Assembly: GCF_009877435.1 (NCBI RefSeq)
Contig: NZ_WXEX01000013.1
Coordinates: 62,001 to 126,000 of the forward strand
Direction of reading: 5' to 3'
Length of the DNA stretch: 64,000 bases
Source: Heliomicrobium gestii
GTDB lineage: Bacteria; Bacillota; Desulfitobacteriia; Heliobacteriales; Heliobacteriaceae
A program made the translations under genes and the position numbers. Position 1 is the stretch's first letter, and the number at the start of each line of letters is the position of its first letter. Below are positions 34,353 through 44,053 of this stretch, piece by piece. The notes under the pieces were generated by a model. That model ran no database searches and was not told the origin of the DNA. It saw nothing but the letters and a program-made list of their open reading frames with translations.

Positions 34353-34895
34353 ATGTTGAACCGGGTAATCCTCATCGGCCGTCTCGGCAGGGATCCGGAG
34401 CTGCGGCACACCAACAGCGGCACACCCGTTTGCTCCTTCAGCATCGCCGTCGACCGTCCCCAGTCGTCAAACCAGCGCCAGGCGGGCGCTGAAAAGGTTA
34501 CCGACTGGTTTACCGTCAACGTGTGGAACCAACAGGCGGTCACCTGTTCCCAGTACTTACATAAGGGCCGTCTCGTGGCCATCGACGGTCGCCTGCAAAC
34601 CCGTTCCTGGACGGACCAACAGTCAGGGCAGAAGCGCTCTGTCGTCGAGGTTGTCGCCGATACGGTGCGGTTCCTCGAACGCGGCGAAGGGCAGGGCGGC
34701 GCAGGCGCTGCTGCCGGCGCCGGCATGGGCGCTGGGGCTGGCGGTTATGGCGGTTCAGCCGCAGGCGGCGGGTACGGAAGCGGAGGAGCCTCCGGTTTCG
34801 GCGCGCCAGCAGGGGGCGGTTATGGCGGCAGCGGCTCCTTCGGCAGCGAGATCTCCTTCCCCGATCCGCCGGGAGAAGACGATCTGCCGTTCTAA
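34353..34895 (+). CDS. ssb: Single-stranded DNA-binding protein
   Basis: The 180-residue protein has the OB fold (MLNRVILIGRLGRDPELRHTNSGTPVCSFSIAV, then WFTVNVWNQQA, SYLHKGRLVAIDGRLQTRSW), a Gly-rich linker of about 65 residues, and the acidic tail DPPGEDDLPF that binds partner proteins. AAAAGGAGA precedes ATG. In many bacteria ssb lies between rpsF and rpsR; neither is here, so this may be a second copy or a rearranged locus. Confidence 0.95.
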   Translation: MLNRVILIGRLGRDPELRHTNSGTPVCSFSIAVDRPQSSNQRQAGAEKVTDWFTVNVWNQQAVTCSQYLHKGRLVAIDGRLQTRSWTDQQSGQKRSVVEVVADTVRFLERGEGQGGAGAAAGAGMGAGAGGYGGSAAGGGYGSGGASGFGAPAGGGYGGSGSFGSEISFPDPPGEDDLPF

Positions 34896-34971
34896 CAGGC
34901 GATCAGAGGGAACCGGACACCGGTAGAACTCGGTTGGCGAGGATACATGTATTCTATGACGAAACTTTTGT

Positions 34972-35022
34972 AAAAAAAGGGCTTGTGCCTATGCATTGTC
35001 GTATAGGCGCAAGCCCTTTTTT
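34972..35022. terminator. Bidirectional terminator after ssb
   Basis: A-run plus GGGCTTGTGCCTAT pairs with ATAGGCGCAAGCCC plus a T-run, one G-T pair; functions for ssb and may serve the facing exonuclease gene. Confidence 0.9.
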
Positions 35023-35085
35023 AGCGGGAGGGTCTGGATGGAGCGGATCAGATCAGAACGATGACCACGCTACGCGTTTTTTTGT

Positions 35086-35688
35086 TTAACCGATAACAGG
35101 GGCTCCACCGGATAACGTTGGACTCATGCCGGTTTCCTCTGGTTTTGTCAGATATGTCTTCAGCGAGAGTTTTTGAATGAGCCCGTTTACGGATGTCATC
35201 TTATGAACCCGCAACGACTGGAGGACGATCTGCGCCGACGCATAGGCGTCATCACAGGCGTCGTGGTGGTTCAGTTGCACGCCGAGGAATTCCGCCACCG
35301 TGTTCAGCTTGTGGTTGCGCAGGGACGGCCAGGTCTTTCGCGCGGTCTCCACAGAGCAGATATAGCGGGCATCGGGAAGCGAAAGGCCGTAGTGTCGCAG
35401 GGTGTTCTCCAATACGCTCTTATCAAAGGTCGCGTTGTGAGCCACCAGCAGTTGACCTTGCAGGTAGGGGCGCAAAGTGGGCCAGAGCATGTCGAAGGTG
35501 GGCTCGTCCTTCACCTGTTCGGCCGTGATGCCGTGGATGTATGTAAAGGGAAAGTAGAGCACCGGCGGCCGGATCAGCCAGGAGCAGCTTTCTGCGACCT
35601 TGCCGCCGGCCACGACGGTGAGGCCGATGGCGCAAGCGCTGTTGCGGGCGCTGTTGGCGGTTTCAAAGTCAATGGCGGTAAAATCCAT
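35086..35688 (-). CDS. DEDDh 3'-5' exonuclease, DNA polymerase III epsilon-like
   Basis: The 200-residue protein has Exo I TAIDFETAN (Asp, Glu), Exo II LLVAHNATFDKSVLE (Asp), and Exo III LNHHDACDDAYASAQ (His, Asp), so all four acidic residues plus the His are present. It resembles the free-standing exonucleases that follow the GIY or BRCT-free pattern. It probably trims DNA or small RNA 3' ends. ATG 35688 has GAGGAGGACC upstream. Confidence 0.9.
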   Translation of the reverse strand: MDFTAIDFETANSARNSACAIGLTVVAGGKVAESCSWLIRPPVLYFPFTYIHGITAEQVKDEPTFDMLWPTLRPYLQGQLLVAHNATFDKSVLENTLRHYGLSLPDARYICSVETARKTWPSLRNHKLNTVAEFLGVQLNHHDACDDAYASAQIVLQSLRVHKMTSVNGLIQKLSLKTYLTKPEETGMSPTLSGGAPVIG

Positions 35689-35904
35689 GATGGTCCTCCT
35701 CAAGAAAAGGCGGTAGGTCCAGCGTGAGCGGGTGAACGCTCAAGCTGGGTTCAGCGTATACCAGAAACCGGCCCCATGTCAAACCGGTCAAAGGGGCACG
35801 ATCCTTCCTGTCGAATATTTTCTAAATTGTTAGTATTCTCATTGATGGTGTCCAGACATCGATAGTAAAATGATGGTATAAAAAAGATCAGGGGAGTTGC
35901 GGCA

Positions 35905-38900
35905 ATGAAAAAGAAACATTTCGCAAGCCTGACTGTAGGGCTGTCCGTGTTGCTCAGCCTGCTGAGCCTTGCGGGCCTATGCCCAACTGGATTCGCGCAG
36001 GACAGTGAACAACTGCCGGTGGGTTACAGGGCCTCCGAAACAGCCAGCCCCAATGGCGATATCGCCATCGAAGTAAAAGACGGCGAAAATTGGGTGTATG
36101 CCGTAAAGATACCCTTTGACCAATATCTGCGTGCAGGCCGCGCCAATCTGGCCGCCCTTCTCCCTGATCCAAAGGCGCCGGTGAGCATTCGCCTGACAAA
36201 ACACGGCGGCGGGAGCGCCCATCTCGATGCGGCGCAGTTGGGCGGACTTTCTCCTTCCGCAACGACATCCCCAAACAGCCTGGCGCTAAAAAAACTGAGC
36301 CAACAAGACGACGATGTGTTGGAACTCCCGGAAAACGGTCTGGAAGTGACCTTTCCCGCCGGTCGGAGCGATTCAATCATCGCGATCAGCGGCAGAATTG
36401 AAACCGCTACGATCAGCAAGACGCCCTTTCAGTTCCCGCTGGAAAATACATACCGGGAAATGACCGTCGACTCCGCTTTCTACGCCTACAACATGGGCTC
36501 GGTCAAGGGCCGCCTGACGGTTGACGGCGATATCAGCGAGGTCGATCAAAGCGCGCCGTTCATCAAGGAATACGTCACACCAGGCTCCGGTCATCCGCCG
36601 GGCTACACCTATGCCTGGGTCATGAACGATGAACAGAACCTCTATGTCGCCATCGACTTTACGCCGGACAACACCATGGATGGGGATAAGGATTATACGA
36701 AGGTATATGTAAAAACGCCGGCGGGGCTGAAAGCCTATAAGGTGTCTGTGCCGGAAGCTACCTGGGGTCGGCCCGGTTTTGTATACACCGACAAGGTGGC
36801 GTACCAGCACAAGGTGTACGAGTTTGCCATCCCCTTTTCCGAGATCGGCGTCGACCCGGAACAACGGGAGATCCAATTGGCCTTTGCGGCGTACGGCACC
36901 GCCACGCCGGGAGACCGGATGCCGGCCATCGCCTATGACCCCCAAGCGAACCGATACCTCAGCCTGTACACCAATATTGGCTATTCCGGGCAAAAGTTAG
37001 TAGGCAATCTTATCGACGCCCAGGGGGCGCTCGTGAATGGCGCTGGGTTTCCGATCAGTGAGGCCATCGGGTTCCCCGATCCAAATGATGAATCGGTATC
37101 TGTCGTTCGCGGTGTTTACGGCGTTGATACCCCCAGCTTTCTCGCGGCATGGCCCAGTTATATCAACGATGAAAATGGCTTTAAGAATGTGATCGCCAGT
37201 CAATTCATTCGCGCGAGCGACGGTTCCCCTTTGGGCAACACCACAGTGGTCACGGACGTGTATGCCATCCCCACAGATCAGCATGCCGCTGTCGCTTATG
37301 ACCCGATCAACCACCGTTACCTGGTGGTGTGGGAGGATGACCGCGATCAGCCCGCCGGGTACCGGAGCTACGATATATATGGGCAGTTGCTCAATGGGGA
37401 CGGAACGCTTCGGGGCGGGAACTTCGTCATCTGTAACAACGGTGATCAGGATGATGTCTACATGACGGCGAATCAATATGACCCTGTTGTGGCCTTTGAC
37501 AGCCAAAACGAAAAGTACTTGGTGGTCTGGCAGGATTTTCGCAGTTTCCACCACAACGATATCTACGGTCAGTTTGTTAACGCCGACGGCGCCTTAGCCG
37601 GACCGGCGAGCGCGATCAATATGCCCATCTCGACCTCTGCCGAGGAGAAGTACGATCCGGCCTTGGCTTATGATGATATGAATCACCGGTTTTTGGTGGT
37701 TTGGCAGCAGGGAGATTACGGAAGTCAGGATATTTACGGAAAGCTGATCAGTGTCAGCAGCAGTTCACCGCCTGCTTCACTGCCTGACCTTCCGATTAGC
37801 ACTGCGCCCAATAACCAGTCAAACCCCGCTGTCGCGTTTAACAGCACCGATCAGAAGTTTTTGGTTGTTTGGAGCGACGAGCGAAACACGTCCACGAACC
37901 AGGACATCTACGGTCAACTGGTCAACGCCGACGGTTCGTTGGATCCCGCTGGGGGAAGCAGCGCCGCCAACCGGGTGATCCAAGCGACGACAGAGAGAGA
38001 AGTTGGGGCCTCGGTGGCGTACAATCCCCATGACAACAATTTCTTGGTTGCCTATACCGATTCCGGAACGAGCCTGTACTCTCTGGAATATACCCAGTTT
38101 CCGCCGCCGCCAAGCGACTTGCAAGTCGTGAGCCTCTCCAGCGACGGGATGCAGGGCGACGACTCATGCCAAAATCCCTGCGCCAGCGCCGATGGGCGAT
38201 ACGTCGCGTTCTCCTCCTCGGCCGATAACCTCGTCAGCGGCGATACCAACAATTCAAGGGACGTTTTTTTGCGCGACCGGCAGACGGGAGAAACGATCCG
38301 GGTGAGCGTCTCTTCTGAAGGCGTTCAGGGAGACGGAGACAGCGACTACCCCTCCATTAGCGCCGATGGCAACCGCGTGGTCTATCGATCGTACGCCACG
38401 AACCTGGTAAGCGGCGACAGCAACAACAAGAGCGACATTTTTCTTTATGACAAATTGAGCGGTCACACGACGCGGGTCAGTGTCTCCACGACAGGCGCCC
38501 AGGCGGACGGCGATAGCGATGATCCTGTGATCAGCGCCGACGGCAAGCGGGTGGCTTTCGACTCGCCCGCCACCAACCTGGTCGCCGGCGACACGAATGG
38601 GGTCTGCGATGTGTATGTGCGCGATCTGGTCAATGGGGAGACGGGCCGGGTCAGCGTCGCTTCTGGCGGCGCCCAGAGCGACGGCAACAGCAGCTGCCCG
38701 AGCATCAACGCCGACGGGCGGTTTGTGACCTATTCCTCTGACGCCACCAATCTGGTTGCCGGCGACAATAACGCGGCGGGAGACGTTTTCCTCCATGACA
38801 GGCAAACAGGCGCCACCACGCTCGTCAGCGTCGCCAGTGACGGAAGCCAGGGCAATCGCGGCAGCAGATCGGGATCCAGAATCAACGCCGACGGCCGGTT

Positions 38901-40188
38901 TGTGGCCTTCGATTCGGAAGCCACCAACCTGGTGAGCGGGGATACGAACGAACAAGGGGATGTGTTTGTCCGTGATGTGCTCAACGGCGTGACCACCCGG
39001 GTCAATGTGGCTTCCAATGGCGCGCAGGGGGACACGTACAGCTTCGTCCGAAGCATCAGTCCCGATGGACGCTATGTGACCTTCGATTCCGGCGCGACGA
39101 CACTGGTGACGGGGAACACCAACGGCTACCTGAACAGCTTTGTTCACGACCGGCAGACAGGAGAAACCACCTGCATCAGCAAGACCCCCTCCGGGGGACT
39201 GGGCGACGGATCGAGCGCAGATCCCGTTATCGTCGCGAACGGCAATGTGGTTTTTTCCTCCGGCGCCACCAACTTGGCGCCTGGGGACAGCAATAGCTGG
39301 GACGATATTCTTATGTACACAGGCCCATTGTTTTCAGCGCGGAACGATGACAGCGCCCCCGTCTGGTCTGGAGGGGAGCTTACGGTCACCGACATCAATG
39401 AGACCAGCGTAAAAATCACCTGGCCGGCAGCGAGTGACAATGTCGGCGTGACGAATTACCGCCTGTATAAGAACGGCCTCGTTGAGAACACCGTCGCCAA
39501 CACGGGGGAAGCGACGATCACGAACCTGTTGCCAGGTTCCGTCTATACCTTTGCCGTGCAAGCCGGCGATGCGGCAGGCAACTGGAGTGTCGCCGGACCT
39601 CAGAAACAGGCGCAAAAAGGGTTCGGGCTGCGAGCGGGGACGCTCGATTCGTACGCCTATGCGATCGGTCCCGGCGATGCCCACCAGACGGGGTTGACAG
39701 CGAAGTACAACGACGGGTCGAGCCTGGATAAATCGCAGGTTGCGACCTACTCCTCTTCGAACCCCGCCGTGGCCTCGGTGGACGCATCGGGCCGGGTGAT
39801 CGCCCATGAACAGGGAACGGCGCTGATCCGGGCGGAGTATGGCGGAAAATCGGTTGCCGCCTTCGTTGCCGTCGGACCTGCGCGCGCTTATCGCTTCACG
39901 GTCAATCCAAGCAGTGTGTCGGTGACGGGCGGTCACATCCATGTGCCCGTCTACGTGACGGGGGCTTCGGCCGAATCGGCGCCGGCGAAGGCGCTCTTCA
40001 CCCTCTTGGCCGATGGCGTTCCGGTGTCCACGACGCAGCAAGACATCGCCGGCAATGGGATGGCAAATGTGTCTTTTGACCAAGTGGCCTACCAACAGGA
40101 TAAAGCCTACCTGGTCAGGGTCCTGATCTGGGACTCTGGCGAGACCATGCATCCACAGGCCTGGCCGCTGACGATCCCTGTGCCCTGA
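35905..40188 (+). CDS. Large secreted repeat protein (propeller, FN3 and Big2-like domains)
   Basis: The 1427-residue protein has a signal peptide (1-31, ending GFA). A beta-sandwich-like part of about 340 residues follows, resembling carbohydrate-binding DOMON-type domains with GDKDYTKVYVKTP. Residues about 340-730 hold five or so repeats of the form YLVVW..D...DIYGQLVNADG. Residues about 740-1140 hold seven repeats of about 58 residues: S(V/A)S..G.QGD..S..P.ISADGR.VAF.S.ATNLV.GDTN...DVF..D. A fibronectin type III domain (about 1150-1235) and a Big2-like domain (about 1245-1320) end it. No SLH or LPXTG anchor is visible. Probably a surface or secreted glycan- or matrix-binding protein. Confidence 0.85.
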   Translation: MKKKHFASLTVGLSVLLSLLSLAGLCPTGFAQDSEQLPVGYRASETASPNGDIAIEVKDGENWVYAVKIPFDQYLRAGRANLAALLPDPKAPVSIRLTKHGGGSAHLDAAQLGGLSPSATTSPNSLALKKLSQQDDDVLELPENGLEVTFPAGRSDSIIAISGRIETATISKTPFQFPLENTYREMTVDSAFYAYNMGSVKGRLTVDGDISEVDQSAPFIKEYVTPGSGHPPGYTYAWVMNDEQNLYVAIDFTPDNTMDGDKDYTKVYVKTPAGLKAYKVSVPEATWGRPGFVYTDKVAYQHKVYEFAIPFSEIGVDPEQREIQLAFAAYGTATPGDRMPAIAYDPQANRYLSLYTNIGYSGQKLVGNLIDAQGALVNGAGFPISEAIGFPDPNDESVSVVRGVYGVDTPSFLAAWPSYINDENGFKNVIASQFIRASDGSPLGNTTVVTDVYAIPTDQHAAVAYDPINHRYLVVWEDDRDQPAGYRSYDIYGQLLNGDGTLRGGNFVICNNGDQDDVYMTANQYDPVVAFDSQNEKYLVVWQDFRSFHHNDIYGQFVNADGALAGPASAINMPISTSAEEKYDPALAYDDMNHRFLVVWQQGDYGSQDIYGKLISVSSSSPPASLPDLPISTAPNNQSNPAVAFNSTDQKFLVVWSDERNTSTNQDIYGQLVNADGSLDPAGGSSAANRVIQATTEREVGASVAYNPHDNNFLVAYTDSGTSLYSLEYTQFPPPPSDLQVVSLSSDGMQGDDSCQNPCASADGRYVAFSSSADNLVSGDTNNSRDVFLRDRQTGETIRVSVSSEGVQGDGDSDYPSISADGNRVVYRSYATNLVSGDSNNKSDIFLYDKLSGHTTRVSVSTTGAQADGDSDDPVISADGKRVAFDSPATNLVAGDTNGVCDVYVRDLVNGETGRVSVASGGAQSDGNSSCPSINADGRFVTYSSDATNLVAGDNNAAGDVFLHDRQTGATTLVSVASDGSQGNRGSRSGSRINADGRFVAFDSEATNLVSGDTNEQGDVFVRDVLNGVTTRVNVASNGAQGDTYSFVRSISPDGRYVTFDSGATTLVTGNTNGYLNSFVHDRQTGETTCISKTPSGGLGDGSSADPVIVANGNVVFSSGATNLAPGDSNSWDDILMYTGPLFSARNDDSAPVWSGGELTVTDINETSVKITWPAASDNVGVTNYRLYKNGLVENTVANTGEATITNLLPGSVYTFAVQAGDAAGNWSVAGPQKQAQKGFGLRAGTLDSYAYAIGPGDAHQTGLTAKYNDGSSLDKSQVATYSSSNPAVASVDASGRVIAHEQGTALIRAEYGGKSVAAFVAVGPARAYRFTVNPSSVSVTGGHIHVPVYVTGASAESAPAKALFTLLADGVPVSTTQQDIAGNGMANVSFDQVAYQQDKAYLVRVLIWDSGETMHPQAWPLTIPVP
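38125..39330 (+). repeat. Seven internal repeats (about 174 bp each) of the secreted protein
   Basis: Each unit codes for about 58 residues with SADGRYVAF, ATNLVSGDTN and DVFLRDRQTGET. Cysteines occur in three of the units. The likely fold is one seven-bladed beta-propeller; the blade count matches. Most repeats differ at many third positions, so they are old. Confidence 0.8.
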
Positions 40189-40254
40189 CCGCAACTCCAT
40201 GGGTAAATCCGGTCCTGGTGTGGCAAAATACCTGTCGCATCCACATAAATCCGC

Positions 40255-40281
40255 AAGGGGAGCAGCGTGGCTCCCCTTTTT
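40255..40281 (+). terminator. Terminator after the large secreted protein
   Basis: AAGGGGAGC pairs with GCTCCCCTT across a six-base loop; T-run follows. Confidence 0.85.
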
Positions 40282-40342
40282 GCGCAGGGCGGGGAAGGAA
40301 ATTGCGGCGTAATCCCCGAATTGTCCATATTGAGGTGAGAGA

Positions 40343-41314
40343 ATGCCGATTCGTGGAATGATGGAGGGGGCCATGCTGGCGGCCTTGACGGCTGTTTTGG
40401 CGCTCTTGGGTGTATTCATCCCCCCTTTTTCGCTGTTGACCAACCTGATTTGGACCATCCCCATCGTCGTCGCCATCGCCCGCAACGGCTGGACTGTCGG
40501 GGTGGTGACCTTGGCGGCGGCCATCACCGTTATCGCCCTGATGGCGGGAATCTCCACGGCGCTGATCCTGCTGATCCAGTTCGGTGGTTTGGGACTCATT
40601 TACGGGATCGCCTTCCGGCACGGCTGGTCGACGATTCGCGCCTTTTTCGGCGGCGCCGTCGTCGTCGCCCTGTCCTTTGTCGCCTTCCTGGCCCTTTTCT
40701 TCGTCTTGACCGGTCTCACGCCGGAGAGCTTGTCCCAGCAGGTGGACAGCATCCCCAATGCCGTCATCGAGATGTACCGGAGCGCCGGACTCTTCGAGAA
40801 GTACGGCGAGCAGGGCGTCACCGAAGAAAGTGTGCGGGTGTTGTTCTCGTCGATCATCTTGTTTTTTAAGCAGATGTTTCCCAGCATCCTTGTCACCTAC
40901 GCCATGCTGACGGCGGCGACGAACCTGCTCCTCTCCCGGTGGATGCTCCGGCGCATCGGGCAACCGGTTACGGCGCAGCCTCCCTTTCGGGAGTGGCGTC
41001 TCCCTTGGCAGGCCGTTTGGGTGGTCATCGCCGGCCTCGCCGCCGCCCTGGCGGGGGACTATTGGCAAATCCCCGCGCTGGGGACCGCCGGGATCAACGT
41101 CCTCTATATCTGTTACCCGGTGCTGCTGATCCTGGGCTTCGCCGTCGTCGCCTATCTGCTCAACAAATACGTCCTGTCGCCCTTCGTCCTCTCCATCGTG
41201 GCTGTGCTGATTTTTCTGTTTCCATCGTTGGCGCTCACCTTTGTGGCCACCGTCGGTCTCTTCGATCTGGTCTTTGACTACCGCGCCAAGATGGACAAAA
41301 TCCAGGGCGCTTGA
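40343..41314 (+). CDS. yybS: YybS-family (DUF2232) membrane protein
   Basis: The 323-residue protein has eight hydrophobic segments and matches DUF2232: the start GMMEGAMLAALTAVLALLGVFIP and the ending LALTFVATVGLFDLVFDYRAK are typical. It resembles small-molecule transporters of the ECF S-component type. The family is encoded just before gdpP in Bacillus, as here, where the last bases of this gene lie next to the gdpP start. ATG 40343 has GAGGTGAGAG upstream. Confidence 0.88.
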   Translation: MPIRGMMEGAMLAALTAVLALLGVFIPPFSLLTNLIWTIPIVVAIARNGWTVGVVTLAAAITVIALMAGISTALILLIQFGGLGLIYGIAFRHGWSTIRAFFGGAVVVALSFVAFLALFFVLTGLTPESLSQQVDSIPNAVIEMYRSAGLFEKYGEQGVTEESVRVLFSSIILFFKQMFPSILVTYAMLTAATNLLLSRWMLRRIGQPVTAQPPFREWRLPWQAVWVVIAGLAAALAGDYWQIPALGTAGINVLYICYPVLLILGFAVVAYLLNKYVLSPFVLSIVAVLIFLFPSLALTFVATVGLFDLVFDYRAKMDKIQGA

Positions 41315-41337
41315 AGCGCCGGATGGGGGAAGAGGGT

Positions 41338-43389
41338 ATGCTTCCCGGAATGAAATCGCGCCTCTCCTTTTGGCTGCTCGCCATTCCCGCCGTCGCCGGC
41401 GCCGGAGTGCTCATCGCCATCCTCGCCCCGGTGCACCGCGCCATCGCGGGCGCGGTGGCGGCGCTGCTGGTCGGCGTGCTCTTTTTCGCCGTTGAAAGCG
41501 CCTACCGCTGGCGGCGACAAGCGGAAACGCGGCTGAATCACTTGCAGGAACAACTGGAGTCATCGGGCGCTGACCTGTTGGCCCACCTGCCCCTCGGTCT
41601 CGTCTATATCGACAGCAACGGCGCCCTGTTGTGGCACAATCCCGAGTTCGCCCGCATGCTCGGCCGCGAGGGGTATCGCTTCAAGGGGAAACTGCGCAGC
41701 CATCTCCCGGAACTGCACTTCAAGAAAAACTCCGGCTTTTCCGAACTGGTGGCCAGCCGCCTCGTCATCCGCGACCGGCAGATCAAGGTCTCGCTCCGTT
41801 CCGGACCGGAAGAAGGGCGACGCCTGCTGGCCTTTGACGATGTGACCGAGTACGAACAACGGGCCGCCCGCGAGGAAGGTCCGGTCATCGGTCTCTGCAT
41901 CATCGACAACTTCGACGAGGCGATGGCGCCGCTGGAGGATGAGAACAAGTTCGCCGTCGCCGCCGAGATCGACAAGCTGCTCAACGAGTGGGCGCTGGGC
42001 TTTGAAGGCTACATCCGCAAGGTGTCCGAAGACCGCTACGTGCTGCTGATGACCGGATCCGGCTTGCGGATCTGTCAGGCCCACAACTTCGATGTTCTCG
42101 ATCGCATCCGGGCGATCCGGCTGGAAAACCGCATCGCCATCACCCTCAGCATCGGCCTCGGCGTCGGCGAGGATTCGATGGCCGATCTGGGCCGGTTGGC
42201 CCGGAACGGCGTCGACCTGGCCATGGAGCGCGGCGGCGACCAGGTGGTCGTCAAGTCGGCCGAGCGGGTCTACTTCTACGGCGGCAACACGGAGGCCGTG
42301 GAAAAGCGCACCCGCGTGCGCGCCCGCGTCGTGGCCAAGTCGCTGCGGGCCTTGATCCTGGGGGCCGATAACGTGGTCATCCTGGGCCATGAACAGGCCG
42401 ACCTCGACGCCGCCGGCGCTGCGATCGGTCTCTCCCGCGCCGTCGCCGCCCTCGACAAGCCCGTCTCCGTCGTTCTCGACACCCGCGGCGGCGCACTGGA
42501 CCGGCTGATGCCCTATGTGCAGGCCAGCGCCGAGTTGGACAAAACGCTGGTGTCCCTGGAAGAGGCGCCGGACTTTGTCAATGCCGGGACGCTGCTGGTC
42601 GTGGTGGACACCCACAAGCCCTCGCTGCTTCCCGATCGCAGCCTCTTGGACCGCGCCGGCCACGTGGTCATCATCGATCATCACCGCCGCGGCGAGGAGT
42701 TTATCGAAAAAACCAGCCTCGTCTACCTGGAGGCCTATGCCTCGTCGACCTGTGAACTGGTGGCGGAAATCCTCCAATACCTCAAAGAAGACCTGGAATT
42801 GGGCAAAATCGCCGCTTCGGCGCTCTTGGCCGGCATCACCGTCGACACGAAGCATTTCGTTTTCATGACCGGGGCGAGGACCTATGAGGCCGCCTCGTAC
42901 CTGCGGCGCTCCGGCGCCGACCCGCAGCTTGTCCAGACGATCCTGCGCGATCCCATGGAGACGGTCGTCCGCCGGGCGGCCATCATCGGCGGGGCGGAAG
43001 TCCACTTCGGCCACATCGCCATCGGCGTTCAAGCGGAAGCGACGCCGTGCGCCACCGTCATCTCGGCCCAGGCCGCCGACGAACTGCTCGAGGTGGAGGG
43101 GATCCAGGCCTCATTCGTCCTGCGGCCCTTCCCGAAGGGGACGGCCGTGTCGGCCCGCTCCCAGGGCGAAGTCAATGTGCACGCCATCTTGGAGCGGCTC
43201 GGCGGCGGCGGTCACCTGACCATCGCCGGCGCCCAACTGGCCGGACTCACCCTGGCCGAGGCGAAGGAAAAACTCCTCGCCGCCATCGGCGCCTACCTGG
43301 ATCAGCAAAAAGAGCAAAAAGCGCTGGCTGAGCGCGACCACCCGGCCGAGGGCGCTGACACCGCTGTTAAGCGGGAGGGCAAGCGCTAA
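41338..43389 (+). CDS. gdpP: Cyclic di-AMP phosphodiesterase GdpP
   Basis: The 683-residue protein has two N-terminal membrane helices, a PAS-like haem-binding region (about 95-170), a degenerate GGDEF domain (about 185-310), and a DHH/DHHA1 phosphodiesterase domain (about 345-660). DHH motifs appear as GHEQADLDAAGAAIG, VVVDTHKP, IIDHHRRGEE, and the DHHA1 signature GGGGHLTIAGA. It hydrolyses c-di-AMP and so controls potassium and cell-wall homeostasis. ATG 41338 has GGGGGAAGAGGG; the longer TTG at 41311 overlaps YybS. Confidence 0.95.
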   Translation: MLPGMKSRLSFWLLAIPAVAGAGVLIAILAPVHRAIAGAVAALLVGVLFFAVESAYRWRRQAETRLNHLQEQLESSGADLLAHLPLGLVYIDSNGALLWHNPEFARMLGREGYRFKGKLRSHLPELHFKKNSGFSELVASRLVIRDRQIKVSLRSGPEEGRRLLAFDDVTEYEQRAAREEGPVIGLCIIDNFDEAMAPLEDENKFAVAAEIDKLLNEWALGFEGYIRKVSEDRYVLLMTGSGLRICQAHNFDVLDRIRAIRLENRIAITLSIGLGVGEDSMADLGRLARNGVDLAMERGGDQVVVKSAERVYFYGGNTEAVEKRTRVRARVVAKSLRALILGADNVVILGHEQADLDAAGAAIGLSRAVAALDKPVSVVLDTRGGALDRLMPYVQASAELDKTLVSLEEAPDFVNAGTLLVVVDTHKPSLLPDRSLLDRAGHVVIIDHHRRGEEFIEKTSLVYLEAYASSTCELVAEILQYLKEDLELGKIAASALLAGITVDTKHFVFMTGARTYEAASYLRRSGADPQLVQTILRDPMETVVRRAAIIGGAEVHFGHIAIGVQAEATPCATVISAQAADELLEVEGIQASFVLRPFPKGTAVSARSQGEVNVHAILERLGGGGHLTIAGAQLAGLTLAEAKEKLLAAIGAYLDQQKEQKALAERDHPAEGADTAVKREGKR

Positions 43390-43422
43390 GGCTGACGCCA
43401 ACGAGATAGGCGAAAAAGCAGA

Positions 43423-43459
43423 CATCTGGCCGACACCTATAGATATGTGTCGACAGATG
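43423..43459. other. Hairpin upstream of rplI
   Basis: CATCTGGCCGACAC pairs with GTGTCGACAGATG, with one bulge. No T-run, so it is more likely an RNA leader structure or protein-binding site than a terminator; L9 autoregulation is possible but unproven. Confidence 0.45.
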
Positions 43460-43499
43460 CGATACATTGGATAGAGGACATTTTTGAGGAGGAACGAAC

Positions 43500-43946
43500 A
43501 TGAAAGTCATCTTGCAGCAAGATGTAAAAAACTTAGGAAAAAAAGGCGACATCGTCGATGTGGCCGAGGGATATGGACGCAACTTCGTTCTGCCGCGCGG
43601 GCTGGCCATTGAAGCGACGCCGGCGAACCTGAAGAACCTGGAGCGGCTGAAAGCGATCGAGGCGAAGAAAAAAGAGCAGGAACTGATCGACGCCAAGGAA
43701 CTGGGCGCCAAACTGGCGGGCATCACCGTCAAGGTCGGCACCAAAGCCGGCGAGGGCGGCCGCCTGTTCGGCGCTGTCACCAACAAGGAGATCGCCGAGA
43801 CGGTGGAAAAGCAGTTCGGCCTCAAAGTGGACAAGCGCAAGTATGAACTGAAACAGCCCATCAAGACGCTGGGGGTTTACCCCATCACCGTTAAAATTCA
43901 CCCTGCCGTGTCGGTGGAACTCAAAGTCGACGTCGTCAGCGAATAA
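43500..43946 (+). CDS. rplI: Ribosomal protein L9
   Basis: The 148-residue protein has the L9 signature [28 protein letters not shown], a long central helix ([20 protein letters not shown]), and a C-terminal rRNA-binding domain with [18 protein letters not shown]. Length is normal. AGGAGGAACG lies before ATG. Confidence 0.98.
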   Translation: MKVILQQDVKNLGKKGDIVDVAEGYGRNFVLPRGLAIEATPANLKNLERLKAIEAKKKEQELIDAKELGAKLAGITVKVGTKAGEGGRLFGAVTNKEIAETVEKQFGLKVDKRKYELKQPIKTLGVYPITVKIHPAVSVELKVDVVSE

Positions 43947-44053
43947 CTATCCTGTGGGCTCATCCCATTTTCCCTGCGCCACCGTCACCTTGCTGTTGCG
44001 GGGTTGACCAATGGGGAGGTTTTTTTCCGCAGGAAGGAGCAACGACAGCATTC

